DNA of 56,754 nucleotides from positions 1-56,754 of the IMG/VR virus record IMGVR_UViG_3300046656_000441. One strand, 5' to 3'. The notes beneath the pieces were generated by a model, which was not told the DNA's origin, ran no database searches, and was given only the letters and a program-made list of their open reading frames with translations. The first letter of the stretch is position 1. The number at the start of each line of letters is the position of its first letter. Position numbers and translations under genes: made by a program. Below are positions 40,100 through 48,879 of the stretch, piece after piece. This DNA comes from a virus.

Positions 40100-42735
40100 A
40101 GCTCCACCATTTCCGACCAGTTCATGCCCGCCTCGGGCTTGGTCTCCAGCGGCACCGAGAAACCCTCGGGCGCTCTCGTCATAATCTCTTGCAAGCGTGG
40201 GGCCACGTCGAGCAGGCGCCCGCTCTCCACCTCGGACAGCAAGTCGTCGTGCGTCCACAGCAGCGGCTCGACCCAGTGCCCCTGTCGCCGTTCGGGGACA
40301 TAGACCTCTTTCCAGGACGCTGCGAGCACCTGCTTGCCAATGAACTGGGCGCCCTCCTGGATGGGCGTCGAGTAGGCGAAGCGCTCGGCCTCGGCGCGCA
40401 CCCGGGAGTCCTTCGAGCGAATCCCGCCCACGTAGCGAATCCGCCCGCTCATGCAGCGGATAAAGCCGTTCTTCTCGGCCTCGGCCACCATCTTTTGCTT
40501 GTAGATGCCGGCGCCCACATAGAGCTTGTTCGCCTCGTCTATCATCTTCTGCGCGTCGTCGTCATCGATGTCGAGGCCGGCTTTCCTCAGTTCGAGCGCC
40601 AGGCCGATGTGCGTCTGGCCCATCCAGTATCCGAAGTTGATAGCCTTCGCCGCGGTGCGCTCGCCACTGTTCTTCTCGGGGCGCCCGTAGATGCGCTGGC
40701 ACATGTTCGTGTGCAGGTCGATTTGCGAGCCATCGGGGTTGCGCCGCTCGCCCCGATAGATGGCGAGCATCACGGGGTCTTGTGACAAATGTGCTCCGAC
40801 GCGCAGCTCGACCTGCGACTCATCGAGTGACAGAAACAGGCACCCCTTGCGTGGAATAAAGCAAGCACGAAATGCCTTAGCAAACTTACCGTGCTTGGGC
40901 ATGGCGAGCAGGTTTGGGTTCTTCGCCGCCAGGCGTCCACTTGGTGTGCGGTTAAGGAGTAGCTCGCAGTGGATGCGCTGGTCGAACGGCCAGCGGTCGA
41001 CAAGGTCAGGGAGGCGCTCAACGAACGTCCATCGCAGCTTAAAATATTCACGGTAGCTCCTCACATTGGCAATGGCTGGGAACTCGGGATACATGCGCTG
41101 CAGCGCTTCGAGCACCTTGTCGTTGGTGCTGCCGCGCCCGCCCTCGGTCTGCTTGCCCAGCTGCTCAATCTGCAGCTGGTTATACAGGTAGTCGGCTACC
41201 TGGTCGCCGCTGTTCGGGTTGAAGTCTTCTCTCCCGGTGTCCGCCTGGAGCTTCGCGAGCAGCACGGCCAGTTCCGCATCGAGCTTCGCGCCGAGCCGCT
41301 GGAACGCCGCGGGGTCTGGCGCCAGGCCGACGCGCATCATGCGGTCAAGTATCGGATACGTCCCCAGGTCGAGTCGGTAGACGGGCTCCAGACCCATCGC
41401 CTGGATTTGGGGCAGCAGCTTGTGCTTGAGGCGCAGCGTCGCATCCGGGTCCCGGCTGGCGTAGCGCAGCGCCACGGCCGGGTCGACATCGCTCAGCGAC
41501 GCCTCGGGAATCTCGCTCCGCATCACCGCGTAGCCGGCCACCTGGATATCTTCGTTCTGGTCCTGCCACAGTCGGTAGGGTTCCTTCGAGCCGAGCACAC
41601 GAGCGGCCGCTTGCATGAGCGCCGGCTTGGGCAGCTTGGGGAGCACCTTGATACGGCGCTTCCTCACATTGCGCTGGAAGTCGAAGTCCTCCTGGCGCAT
41701 CGCTTGGTAGCGTGTGTTCTGCTGCTCCCACAGCTTGTGCAGATAGTCTCTGGCGTGCTTGTCTTGCGCGTCCCCCAGGACGTCCTTGTAGTCCTGCATC
41801 TCCATGCCGCACTCGCGCACCGCGAGCGGCTTGAGCCCCTGGGGAATGACGCCCAGCTCATACGCCATCAGCATCGTATCCTCGATGGGGAGCCCCTCAT
41901 CGAGGTAGTCGATGCCGCCGATGATGCGGGACAGCTTGCAGTCCCACAGTGCATTGTGGAAGACGGTTACCGGCCGCGCTTCGCGCGTCCACTCGACGTA
42001 GGCGTCGATGACGTCTTTCGAGCGGAGGAGGATGCCGTCGCCCGGCGCTTTCGAGAGCTGGACGCTCCACGGCGCGTGCGGGTAGCCTTCGGTGTCGTTG
42101 GCAACTTCGAGGTAAGCGCGGTAGTCGTCGGCCCAGGCGTGAAATGCACCGGCACTGTGAAGCTCGGCATAGTTAGTGTCGACGGCGTCGGAATGTAGCC
42201 CTCGGGCTGGGGTGAGTCCTCGAAGAATACGCCCGAGGCGTTCAAATCCGACCAGAACTCGGTTTCCGTCTTCGGGGCTATGGAATCCGCTGGCGGGATG
42301 GACCTGGGGTGCAATCGTGCAGTCTGCTCGGAGGCCACATCGAGACACAACTTCTGGAGGGGGGACAAGGTGGAGTCCCCATACTTCATCGACGTCGACA
42401 TCCCCGAGGAAATAGCGAATCGCTTCGCGACCGAGCGCCACAATGATTTTAGGTTGAACACGTGCAATCTCCTCCTTGAGGTTGTGACCCGCTTCCTCGT
42501 AATCTTCCTTCGGGTGCGGGATACCCTTGCCCGGCGCCGGCCGGCGGAAGTAGTTGGTCAGAAACCAATGCTTCCGCGGCCAGCCGATGCGCTCAAGAAG
42601 TCGGTCAACCTCTTCACCGACTTGCCCGACGAACGGTTCGTGCTTCTGCCAGTCCTTCCAGCCAGGCTCCGACCCGACGAGCATGCGCTCGTTGGGGACT
42701 CTGCCTATTCCGTTGACTGGCCGGTCGGACGCCAC
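40096..42735 (-). CDS. Uracil-DNA glycosylase/DNA polymerase A fusion
   Basis: Residues about 15-185 match type-4 uracil-DNA glycosylases: MLVGSEPGWKDWQKHEPFVG followed by VDRLLERIGW, then FLTNYFRRPAP and IIVALGREAIRYFLG. Next comes a 3'-5' exonuclease-like region with NDTEG and VFHNALWDCKLS. The polymerase domain has motif A SLDESQVELR (about residue 635), motif B RTAAKAINFGYWMG (about 695) and motif C THDDLLSEV (about 828). The canonical Tyr of motif A is Glu, and motif C is HDD instead of HDE. The fusion could excise uracil while copying. The GTG start is 5 nt after the neighbouring stop. Confidence 0.88.
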   Translation of the reverse strand: MASDRPVNGIGRVPNERMLVGSEPGWKDWQKHEPFVGQVGEEVDRLLERIGWPRKHWFLTNYFRRPAPGKGIPHPKEDYEEAGHNLKEEIARVQPKIIVALGREAIRYFLGDVDVDEVWGLHLVPPPEVVSRCGLRADCTIAPQVHPASGFHSPEDGNRVLVGFERLGRILRGLTPARGLHSDAVDTNYAELHSAGAFHAWADDYRAYLEVANDTEGYPHAPWSVQLSKAPGDGILLRSKDVIDAYVEWTREARPVTVFHNALWDCKLSRIIGGIDYLDEGLPIEDTMLMAYELGVIPQGLKPLAVRECGMEMQDYKDVLGDAQDKHARDYLHKLWEQQNTRYQAMRQEDFDFQRNVRKRRIKVLPKLPKPALMQAAARVLGSKEPYRLWQDQNEDIQVAGYAVMRSEIPEASLSDVDPAVALRYASRDPDATLRLKHKLLPQIQAMGLEPVYRLDLGTYPILDRMMRVGLAPDPAAFQRLGAKLDAELAVLLAKLQADTGREDFNPNSGDQVADYLYNQLQIEQLGKQTEGGRGSTNDKVLEALQRMYPEFPAIANVRSYREYFKLRWTFVERLPDLVDRWPFDQRIHCELLLNRTPSGRLAAKNPNLLAMPKHGKFAKAFRACFIPRKGCLFLSLDESQVELRVGAHLSQDPVMLAIYRGERRNPDGSQIDLHTNMCQRIYGRPEKNSGERTAAKAINFGYWMGQTHIGLALELRKAGLDIDDDDAQKMIDEANKLYVGAGIYKQKMVAEAEKNGFIRCMSGRIRYVGGIRSKDSRVRAEAERFAYSTPIQEGAQFIGKQVLAASWKEVYVPERRQGHWVEPLLWTHDDLLSEVESGRLLDVAPRLQEIMTRAPEGFSVPLETKPEAGMNWSEMVEL

Positions 42736-42739
42736 GCGC

Positions 42740-43066
42740 CTAGTTGACCTTCCCGAAGATGTCGTCCATCTCGCTCAGGTCCACAGTCTGGATGAGCTTG
42801 GCTTTCGCCTCTTCGAGCTGCACATCGAGGCGCTTGTTCAGCTCCTCCAGCTCCTCGGCCTCGGGCACCGACGCTTCCATGAGGTCGTAGCTTGAGTAGG
42901 GAATCGAGGCGACGATGTAGCCCATGTTCCCGCGGTAGCGGACGAGCGATACCGCACCTGGTCCCTCGCGCAGCTCCTGCGCCTCGACCAAGATGGGCTC
43001 TTTGTGCTCCGAGTAGAACTCGAACGTGCGCATCGGCGCGTCCTCGTTGGTCAGCGGCTTGTTCAT
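42740..43066 (-). CDS. Hypothetical protein upstream of polymerase (108 aa)
   Basis: It has a beta-rich first half (TFEFYSEHKEPILVEAQELR; GAVSLVRYRGNMGYIVASIP) and a charged coiled coil with an acidic end (LEELNKRLDVQLEEAKAKLI). GAGGAGGG precedes the ATG. It is placed directly ahead of the polymerase gene, with its start overlapping the nuclease gene's stop. A replication accessory role is likely but unproven. Confidence 0.55.
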   Translation of the reverse strand: MNKPLTNEDAPMRTFEFYSEHKEPILVEAQELREGPGAVSLVRYRGNMGYIVASIPYSSYDLMEASVPEAEELEELNKRLDVQLEEAKAKLIQTVDLSEMDDIFGKVN

Positions 43067-43839
43067 CGGACCCTCCTCAATGCGTCAATGACGCGGATAG
43101 CCTTCGCGGTTCCCAGCCGGCGCGGGCCGGAGGGGGTTTCGACTTCGAGGTCTTCCCAAGCGCTCAGGGGCATTGCGAGCATCGCGGCGAGACTCCCTTT
43201 GCACCACTTCTCCACCGCTTTGGACGCTGCAAGACCGATGCCAGGGCACAGGTCCATCACCGCCAGGCGGAACGAGGACACCGGCTTGATGCCCATCTTC
43301 TCGGGGCGAATCATCGTCTTCATGGTGGTGTGCTGGTCCCACTGCTTATCGGTGAACGACCGATACAGGGAGACCAGCCAGCGCACGCTCTGCGCCTGGT
43401 TGGACGTCTGCTTAAGAATCATGCCGCCGCGCAGCGTGAGGCTCAGGAGCGCCTTTTCGAGCGTGTCCTCCGAGAACCCACCGGGCACCGAGCGCCGGCC
43501 GATACCCTGCGAAACTAGATGCCCGGCCCGGTCTGTCGAGTATGCGCCCTCCACGAGCAGGAACACGAAGTCGTATGTATCGTGGAGACGCGAGAGCTGG
43601 GATTCTTGCCCGGCCTCAGTAGACATGCCTTGCAGGCGCCCACTCCTGAGTGAGCCAACGAGGTCGTTAAGCGCCTTCCGCTCCACGCCGACTTCGCAAT
43701 CGCCGTCGGGGCCATTGCCGGTGAACGCGAAGTCAGCTGAGTCGAGAATCGCGGGTTTCGCATCAATCCCCGCTCTTCGCAGCGCCGGCAGCATTTCCTT
43801 CGAGCCCACTCGACTGTCGACCCACATCGTTGATGCCAT
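43063..43839 (-). CDS. ERCC4/XPF-type nuclease with helix-hairpin-helix
   Basis: MWVDSRVGSKEMLPAL, then DGDCEVGVERKALNDLVGS contains the VERK core of ERCC4/XPF/MUS81 nucleases (usual ERKxxxD; the Asp after ERK is present). It is followed by SQLSRLHDTYDFVFLLVEG. The C-terminal 60 residues contain helix-hairpin-helix DNA-binding hairpins (LCPGIGLAASKAVEKWC and RRLGTAKAIRVIDAL). It probably cuts branched replication or recombination intermediates. The ATG at 43839 follows GGGAG; the first 77 nt overlap the upstream gene. Confidence 0.8.
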   Translation of the reverse strand: MASTMWVDSRVGSKEMLPALRRAGIDAKPAILDSADFAFTGNGPDGDCEVGVERKALNDLVGSLRSGRLQGMSTEAGQESQLSRLHDTYDFVFLLVEGAYSTDRAGHLVSQGIGRRSVPGGFSEDTLEKALLSLTLRGGMILKQTSNQAQSVRWLVSLYRSFTDKQWDQHTTMKTMIRPEKMGIKPVSSFRLAVMDLCPGIGLAASKAVEKWCKGSLAAMLAMPLSAWEDLEVETPSGPRRLGTAKAIRVIDALRRVR

Positions 43840-43996
43840 CGGTTCTCCCACAGAAAATGCAGCCACTGACGCACACGCCGCCCAGACACGCGTCGATGCC
43901 GTTCTCCAGGAGCCGCAGCACCAGGTCCTCGCGCCGGGCGCGCTCAGCGGGACTCACGGTTCTGTCCTCGGATGCGCACCGCTTGGGCCTGCTCAT
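43763..43996 (-). CDS. Small Cys-rich protein overlapping the nuclease gene (77 aa)
   Basis: It starts MSRPKRCASEDRTVSPAERA and has a zinc-type cluster, CLGGVCVSGCIFCG. The last 25 codons lie in another frame of the nuclease gene and look unstructured. The cluster and the arrangement support expression, but the 3' overlap of 77 nt lowers confidence. Function is unknown. Confidence 0.45.
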   Translation of the reverse strand: MSRPKRCASEDRTVSPAERARREDLVLRLLENGIDACLGGVCVSGCIFCGRTDGINDVGRQSSGLEGNAAGAAKSGD

Positions 43997-44444
43997 CGGG
44001 CACCCATCGCCACGCGTCCAGCTCCTCACGCGTCATCGCCTGCACGCGCTCCAGGAGCGCCGCACGCTTCTCCTCGGCCTTGAGTGTCGAGCCGGTCATC
44101 AGGTTGTTGAGCGGGTCCAGCATCTCGACCCACGGGCCAACCTGGCGCTGCTCGACGCGGACGTATTCGAGCCGCGGGAACGAGTCCCGCAGCCGGAACA
44201 GAATCTCCCGCGGCTCGATGTGGGACACCGCCTCGAAGCCCACATCCAGCCGGCGCGCCAGCCACGCCCAGGAGCGCTTGAGCTGGGTCGGGGTGACGCC
44301 CAGCTCCGGCTTGTCGCTGCCTACGCGCCGCAGCATACGCCGGATGGCGTTCGGCCGGTCGGACACGAGAAGCCTCGCGCGCTTCTCGGCCCGATACTTC
44401 CAGACCAGCCGATACTGGTAGCTAAACCGCCGAATGCGGCGCAT
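43944..44444 (-). CDS. Basic hypothetical protein (166 aa)
   Basis: This Arg-rich helical protein starts MRRIRRFSYQYRLVWKYRAE. It contains KPELGVTPTQLKRSWAWLAR and ends with a Trp/Gln-rich segment. It overlaps its neighbours (23 nt upstream, 53 nt downstream). The basic, Trp-rich composition suits nucleic-acid binding. No family is recognised. Confidence 0.5.
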   Translation of the reverse strand: MRRIRRFSYQYRLVWKYRAEKRARLLVSDRPNAIRRMLRRVGSDKPELGVTPTQLKRSWAWLARRLDVGFEAVSHIEPREILFRLRDSFPRLEYVRVEQRQVGPWVEMLDPLNNLMTGSTLKAEEKRAALLERVQAMTREELDAWRWVPDEQAQAVRIRGQNRESR

Positions 44445-44628
44445 AGCCCCTCTCGGGAATCAGCAGGTAGACGTTGCCGACTCTCTCGATGTTGTAGCCG
44501 TCCGCACGCAGCTCCTGCACCACGCGACGCAGCGAGGCGCTCGGGATGTCAAGCGCCCTCTCCAGGTTGCGGATGCTGAGTGCACCCACACCGCGCAGCG
44601 CTCGAACGACCTGCTCTTTTTGTGTCAT
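44422..44628 (-). CDS. Winged helix-turn-helix regulator (68 aa)
   Basis: The protein has a clear winged helix layout: QVVRALRGVGALSIRNLERA, then ALDIPSASLRRVVQELRADG as the recognition helix region, followed by beta wing YNIERVGNVYLLI. This matches small DNA-binding regulators. It could control the early operon or host genes. GGAG precedes the ATG at 44628. Confidence 0.7.
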   Translation of the reverse strand: MTQKEQVVRALRGVGALSIRNLERALDIPSASLRRVVQELRADGYNIERVGNVYLLIPERGYAPHSAV

Positions 44629-44631
44629 GGT

Positions 44632-45393
44632 CTACTCCCAGTCGCTGTCGTCGCTGTCCGGGAAAATCATCATCCCCAGCTGAGCGAACGTGAGGTTCTC
44701 GAATGTCTTGTCCTGGACCAGTGCGCTGCCCTCGCCGCGGGCCTTGTTGACCGTGGTGAAGAACTTCCCACCCTCGCGATAGTGGAACAGGTCCACGTGG
44801 ACGAGCCCTTCCAGCTCGCGGAAGCCGGCACGCTTGACGGCGCCCGACTTGTTGTTCTGGGAGACCCACTCATCGCGGACGTCCTCGATGAACACCATAT
44901 TGATGTTCAGCTTTTTGGGCCAGTTGACATACTTGCGCATCGCCTGGTTGGCCTTGTCGAAGTCGCGCGCCTTGTCGCCCTTGGGCGCGCCGAACTCGGC
45001 ATACCTGAACAGGTTCCACACGTCGGTCTCTTTGTCCCAAATGACGGTGCGGGCCGCGCTGCACGCCAACACGTAGTCATCGATGAACTGGTCTCGCAGC
45101 TCCTTGGCCTTGAGCTGGAAGCCCTCGGACTGTTCGTCTTCTTTCGTGGGCGCCCAGTCGTAGTCGACCACGCGAATCTCTTTCTTGTCGTGGAACTTCT
45201 CGATGACGCCTTCGTGTCCCCAGTCGAGCGACTGGAGCACGATGGGACCAGGTCCCGTCAGCGCGAACTGGGTCTTGCCGGAGCCCGGGCCACCCACGCT
45301 GGCACAGATGAGGCGCGGCACCGAGGTCACGGTGGCGGAGGATGAACGACGAAAACGGTCGAGAGCGTTCTTTCCGGGGCTCACTATAGCCAT
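44632..45393 (-). CDS. RecA-like ATPase, probable Sak4-type recombinase
   Basis: The P-loop GGPGSGKTQF lies at residues 34-43 and a Walker B-like NMVFIEDVRDEW later. The overall 253-residue size and an acidic tail ending DSDDSDWE match phage single-domain RecA-like ATPases of the Sak4 group. These work with a ssDNA-binding protein to anneal or pair strands. The next genes upstream include a nuclease, which is consistent with a recombination module. AAGGAG precedes the ATG. Confidence 0.75.
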   Translation of the reverse strand: MAIVSPGKNALDRFRRSSSATVTSVPRLICASVGGPGSGKTQFALTGPGPIVLQSLDWGHEGVIEKFHDKKEIRVVDYDWAPTKEDEQSEGFQLKAKELRDQFIDDYVLACSAARTVIWDKETDVWNLFRYAEFGAPKGDKARDFDKANQAMRKYVNWPKKLNINMVFIEDVRDEWVSQNNKSGAVKRAGFRELEGLVHVDLFHYREGGKFFTTVNKARGEGSALVQDKTFENLTFAQLGMMIFPDSDDSDWE

Positions 45394-45668
45394 GTTGCTC
45401 CTTGTGATGGTGGTCGCTTATTCTCTTGCAAGAGTCGCTCCATGTGGCGCAAGAGCGCTTTGGCCCTCCACAGCTGGTCCTGGACTGGCTGCCAAATACG
45501 CCAGAAGATGAATGAATCCTCACGCTGTGTCGGCACTGGCAGGCGCATATTCTTGCTGTCGTCACGGGGGTCGGCCGGCGTGACGATGTCAACCACGTCG
45601 AGCAGCGCGCCCGAGTCGCGTTTCCAGTCTGCAGCGCGCATCACGCGGAACCACTCGCGAGTCGTCAT
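45384..45668 (-). CDS. Hypothetical helical protein (94 aa)
   Basis: The protein starts MTTREWFRVMRAADWKRDSG, is helical and ends in a coiled coil (RIWQPVQDQLWRAKALLRHM). It lies between the Sak4-like ATPase and the nuclease genes and overlaps both neighbours by 4-10 nt. It may be an accessory factor of the recombination module; no motif shows this. Confidence 0.5.
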   Translation of the reverse strand: MTTREWFRVMRAADWKRDSGALLDVVDIVTPADPRDDSKNMRLPVPTQREDSFIFWRIWQPVQDQLWRAKALLRHMERLLQENKRPPSQGATWL

Positions 45669-45961
45669 TCTGACTCCGAATACTCGACCAGGTCGCTGGC
45701 CGAGTGCATGGTATTCTCCAGCAGCTGACCCACCAGGTTCGATGCTTGCTCTGGCGTGTCGGCTCCTGCGAGCCAGCAGAACGCACGCCAGAGCCACTGG
45801 GGAAAGAATCGGCGCTGTGGCCCGAAGGCGCGCAACGTCCACAACGTGGGGAACGTGAGCACCTCACCATCGCTCAGGGTCAGCTCATGGCGCACCAGCC
45901 GCGCGTCGGGCATGCTCGGCAGCTGCTTATAGCTCGACTCCATCCTGACAATGCTTCTCAT
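45665..45961 (-). CDS. Hypothetical protein (98 aa)
   Basis: It starts MRSIVRMESSYKQLPSMPDA, then a beta segment and a Trp/Phe-rich helix (RRFFPQWLWRAFCWLAGADT), ending acidic. The aromatic cluster could be a buried hydrophobic core or membrane-associated helix. GGAGGAG precedes the ATG. No family is recognised. Confidence 0.5.
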   Translation of the reverse strand: MRSIVRMESSYKQLPSMPDARLVRHELTLSDGEVLTFPTLWTLRAFGPQRRFFPQWLWRAFCWLAGADTPEQASNLVGQLLENTMHSASDLVEYSESE

Positions 45962-46617
45962 CGGAACTCCTCCGCTAATCCCAGTAGCGCACGCCAGGTG
46001 TCGCCGCGCTCCTGCTCGGTGAACTCCAGTTCCCACCCGTGGACCTGGGGAATCTTCGCGCCCTCGTAGTCGCCGTTGACGAAGTAGACGAGAATCACCG
46101 CGCTGCACGTGTCGAGCGGCGTCGCGTATGCCACACACTGGTCGAGGCGATACGGCCACTTGGTGGGCGACCCCGGGAATGCGTCCTCGCCCTCCTCGTG
46201 TATCGGCAGGCGCCGGCAGCTGTCCCAGCCCACTTTCAAGGACAGCTCCTTCATCTCACCGTCCTCCTTGGGCGACAGCATGATGTCAGGCGAGCACGCG
46301 ATACCATCACAGCTCACCTCGCCCGGCCGGAAGCAGCGCCACGGCCAGTCGGCCTCCTCACTGAGCGAGAGCAGCGCCAGCTCGGCGCGGTCCTCGAAGG
46401 CGAGCCCCATCAGCCCGTAGAGCCGCAGCTGTTTCTCACTAATCTCTGTTCCCTCGGCACGCTTGGGCCGCGGATGTAGCTCGTGCAGCAGCGTCGAGCA
46501 GTGGAGCCCCTCGGAGCGCGGCGGGCGCCGGCTCAGCTCGAACCCCTGGTCGAGCAGGGAGCTGTCGGCCATGCGCTCGATAAGTCGGTCGGTGTAGGGC
46601 CAGGGTCGGTGAATCAT
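45958..46617 (-). CDS. PD-(D/E)XK-type nuclease (Cas4/RecB-like), 219 aa
   Basis: The order of motifs fits RecB/Cas4-type nucleases: GLAFEDRAEL (first acidic residue), IACSPDIMLSP (metal-binding Asp), then MKELSLKVGW in place of the usual ExK, and a final RLDQCVAYATP that gives the QxxxY motif. The ExK block has Ser where Glu is expected, with Glu two residues before it. It would resect DNA ends for the recombination module. The ATG at 46617 overlaps the upstream stop by 4 nt. Confidence 0.65.
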   Translation of the reverse strand: MIHRPWPYTDRLIERMADSSLLDQGFELSRRPPRSEGLHCSTLLHELHPRPKRAEGTEISEKQLRLYGLMGLAFEDRAELALLSLSEEADWPWRCFRPGEVSCDGIACSPDIMLSPKEDGEMKELSLKVGWDSCRRLPIHEEGEDAFPGSPTKWPYRLDQCVAYATPLDTCSAVILVYFVNGDYEGAKIPQVHGWELEFTEQERGDTWRALLGLAEEFR

Positions 46618-46910
46618 CGTGGGTGGCCTATTCCTATTGTATGCACAGAGCCGACAAGTAGCTCTTTCCACGCATCCTCAAGGATGTAGGGCGGAACGAC
46701 GTCCGGCTTGGGCGCCTCGAAGTCCCGATTGCGGTATGTCGACCAGGACCTCTTTCCATCGATGCGGAACTTGTGGCGCAGCGTTTTGCGCTCCATCACT
46801 AGCACCATAGAAAGGCGCAGGATAACCCGACATGAGCCCGTGTCAACCACGAAGCGCCACGTCGTGCATCTCAGTTTTGACTCTGTTGTGCGCGTGATGT
46901 CGATTGTCAT
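46614..46910 (-). CDS. Hypothetical protein (98 aa), uncertain start
   Basis: The C-terminal 60 residues (ERKTLRHKFRIDGKRSWSTY onwards) look coding, and the stop overlaps the nuclease start. The first 40 codons are doubtful because no ribosome site is seen and a terminator hairpin ends only 9 nt upstream. Shorter starts at internal Met codons are possible. Function is unknown. Confidence 0.45.
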   Translation of the reverse strand: MTIDITRTTESKLRCTTWRFVVDTGSCRVILRLSMVLVMERKTLRHKFRIDGKRSWSTYRNRDFEAPKPDVVPPYILEDAWKELLVGSVHTIGIGHPR

Positions 46911-46918
46911 ATATCAAT

Positions 46919-46943
46919 GGGCGGGGGCCGAAGCCCCCACCCC
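46919..46943 (-). terminator. Terminator after the lipoprotein gene
   Basis: GGGGGC (46923-46928) pairs with GCCCCC (46933-46938) around a CGAA/TTCG loop, extended by flanking G/C. It lies just past the stop of the minus-strand lipoprotein gene (46950). On that strand ATTGATATAT follows rather than a T-run. It probably limits read-through into the recombination genes. Confidence 0.6.
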
Positions 46944-46949
46944 TCCAGA

Positions 46950-47999
46950 CTACGGCTTACCGTTGCCGTTGCCGTTGCCGTTGCCACCACCGTTACCGGG
47001 CGGCGTTGTCGGCGGCGTCGGGTTATTCGGCGTCCCCGGCGTGCCTCCACCAGGCGGCGTCGGCGGCGTCGGCGTGGTGACGTGAGTCGTGCGCCCGTCG
47101 CACTTGCCGGCGTAGTCCCGGGTGTGCCCAGCGTGCGCGCTGTCGATGGCCTGCTGCGTGATATTCAGGTCCTGTTCCTTGTCCGCGCTGTCGACGTGGC
47201 ACCAGTCGACTTTCTTCGGAGCCGGCGGCGGGATGTCGACACACTGGCCGTCGACCAGCTGCTTCCCATCGGGCATCGTCGCTTGTGCTCCCGGAATGTT
47301 GGGGCACACGTCAACGACCGGGGGCGGCGGCGGCGCGTTCGGCACGCAGACCGGCGTTCCCTGGCCCAGCTCAGGATGCTGTCCCGGAGGGCAGCTCAGC
47401 GGCGGAGGCGGCGGAGGCGGCACCACCACAATCACGCGTGTCCCGGTGCGCTTCAGCAGGAACGTGCCCCGGTCTCCGTCCTTGGCGTTCTGTGAGTTAT
47501 GACATGTCGCCTCGTAGTTCCCCCTCAGAGTGTCGAACCCATCAGGCGTCCCCTGGGCGAATACCACGTTCGTTGCGGTCCACGTCGTGCAGCTGCCGTT
47601 CTCTCCGAAGTGCAGCCCGCCGTAGTGGATGGTAATCGTGCCGCTCAGGCTTCCACTGATGTCGGTTGTCTGGAAGTTGAACGCATACGCGCCGACGCTG
47701 AGCTGCAGAGCCGCCGCGACGCTCGCGGTGCTGTTGCTGCTGAAGGTAACAGTTACGTTACCGTTGGCGTTGCTCGGCATAACCAGCACGGGCGACGTCG
47801 GACCCACAAACGGGGCGCCGATGAGGACAATGGCGTCCTCCGCGGACAGCTTCCCACTGGTCGGGGGCGCTGCCGTGTCACTGGGTCCCGTGATGGTCAC
47901 CTGGCCGAGGCTGCTATCGCCCGGGCCGACGATGTGACGACTGTTACAACCAACGAACGCGAGCGACGCGAGCAATACCGCAACGAACTTCATTCTCAT
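46950..47999 (-). CDS. Surface lipoprotein with Pro/Gly-rich tail (349 aa)
   Basis: A lipoprotein signal peptide is clear (MRMKFVAVLLASLAFVGC, lipobox FVGC). The body has a beta-rich domain with one disulphide-like Cys pair and a poly-Pro linker. A segment VDWCHVDSADKEQDLNITQQ, followed by AIDSAHAGHTRDYAGKC, resembles the CHVPPG...ALDAHLAHGD...C motif of many bacterial secreted proteins. The tail is Pro/Thr then Gly/Asn repeats. A phage-encoded outer-surface lipoprotein could block superinfection or remodel the envelope. GGAGGTGA precedes the ATG. Confidence 0.7.
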   Translation of the reverse strand: MRMKFVAVLLASLAFVGCNSRHIVGPGDSSLGQVTITGPSDTAAPPTSGKLSAEDAIVLIGAPFVGPTSPVLVMPSNANGNVTVTFSSNSTASVAAALQLSVGAYAFNFQTTDISGSLSGTITIHYGGLHFGENGSCTTWTATNVVFAQGTPDGFDTLRGNYEATCHNSQNAKDGDRGTFLLKRTGTRVIVVVPPPPPPPLSCPPGQHPELGQGTPVCVPNAPPPPPVVDVCPNIPGAQATMPDGKQLVDGQCVDIPPPAPKKVDWCHVDSADKEQDLNITQQAIDSAHAGHTRDYAGKCDGRTTHVTTPTPPTPPGGGTPGTPNNPTPPTTPPGNGGGNGNGNGNGKP

Positions 48000-48012
48000 G
48001 CTCACCTCCAGG

Positions 48013-48879
48013 TTAGGGTTTCGCCAACTGATGCGCCGAAATCCACGCAATGAGTGGTGGTGCAATATACTTGCCAACAAACGTCATCACCGTGCCGAAC
48101 TGCTGGGTGAACGTCCGCACCTCGCCCCGAATCTCGGTCACCTTCTGGTTGGTGTCCAGCTCCAGCCGCATCAGCTCGGCTACCTGGGCCTGGAGCGTCG
48201 TGTCGACTACTGGCGGCGGCGGCGGGACCGGGGTCGGTGTGGGCGTCGGGGTCGGGGTCGGTGTGGGCACGGGTGTCGGCACGGGCGCCGGCACGAGCTG
48301 CCCCTCGCGCCACACAATCGGCAACGGGTGCTGTCCGTTGGCGTCGGGCCACACGACTTCCAGGATGTTGGTCCGCGCGTGCAGCGGCGTCTGGTTGTCG
48401 CTGCGCGTCGAGCCGGCCACCACCATTACGCCGATACGTTCACCAGGGAACGGATTATGGCCGCTCATCTCGTGCCAGCGGCCCGGGTCATACAGCCACC
48501 CGGTGCCAATCAGGTCGCTCGGGGAGCCCTCGGGCTTCGAGCCGTTGGTCTGGCTCGGCCGCAGGCGCTCGGCGCCCGTGGCGAACCACTGGCCGTTGAT
48601 GTTCAGGAACACCCACAGCGTGCCCGACTGGCTCGGCGGGCCGGCGTCGATGCTCACAGACGGCCAGTTCTCGGTGTTGCTGGTCTGGAGGTCCATGTGC
48701 CCGCCGCCCACGCCGAAATTGTCGAGCGTCGCGGATACTGGGAAGCCGAGAATCGCCGGGTCACTGCCTACGACCACCACGCAGCCCGGGCCACGGTCGC
48801 CGCACGCGACGGTGGGAATCTGGGCCGACGCCGACGCCGACACGAGCAACGCCACCAAGATGGCGAGTGCAGTTCTCAT
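48013..48879 (-). CDS. Secreted protein with Pro/Thr-repeat stalk (288 aa)
   Basis: A cleavable signal peptide (MRTALAILVALLVSASASAQ) is followed by a beta-rich domain with WLYDPGRWHEMSGHNPFPGE. Next is a PT-repeat stalk (about 205-230), a short coiled coil and a C-terminal hydrophobic helix (VMTFVGKYIAPPLIAWISAH). It would be exported and tethered at its C-terminus. It lies between the lipoprotein and helicase genes. Function is unknown; masking a receptor is one idea. Confidence 0.65.
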   Translation of the reverse strand: MRTALAILVALLVSASASAQIPTVACGDRGPGCVVVVGSDPAILGFPVSATLDNFGVGGGHMDLQTSNTENWPSVSIDAGPPSQSGTLWVFLNINGQWFATGAERLRPSQTNGSKPEGSPSDLIGTGWLYDPGRWHEMSGHNPFPGERIGVMVVAGSTRSDNQTPLHARTNILEVVWPDANGQHPLPIVWREGQLVPAPVPTPVPTPTPTPTPTPTPVPPPPPVVDTTLQAQVAELMRLELDTNQKVTEIRGEVRTFTQQFGTVMTFVGKYIAPPLIAWISAHQLAKP

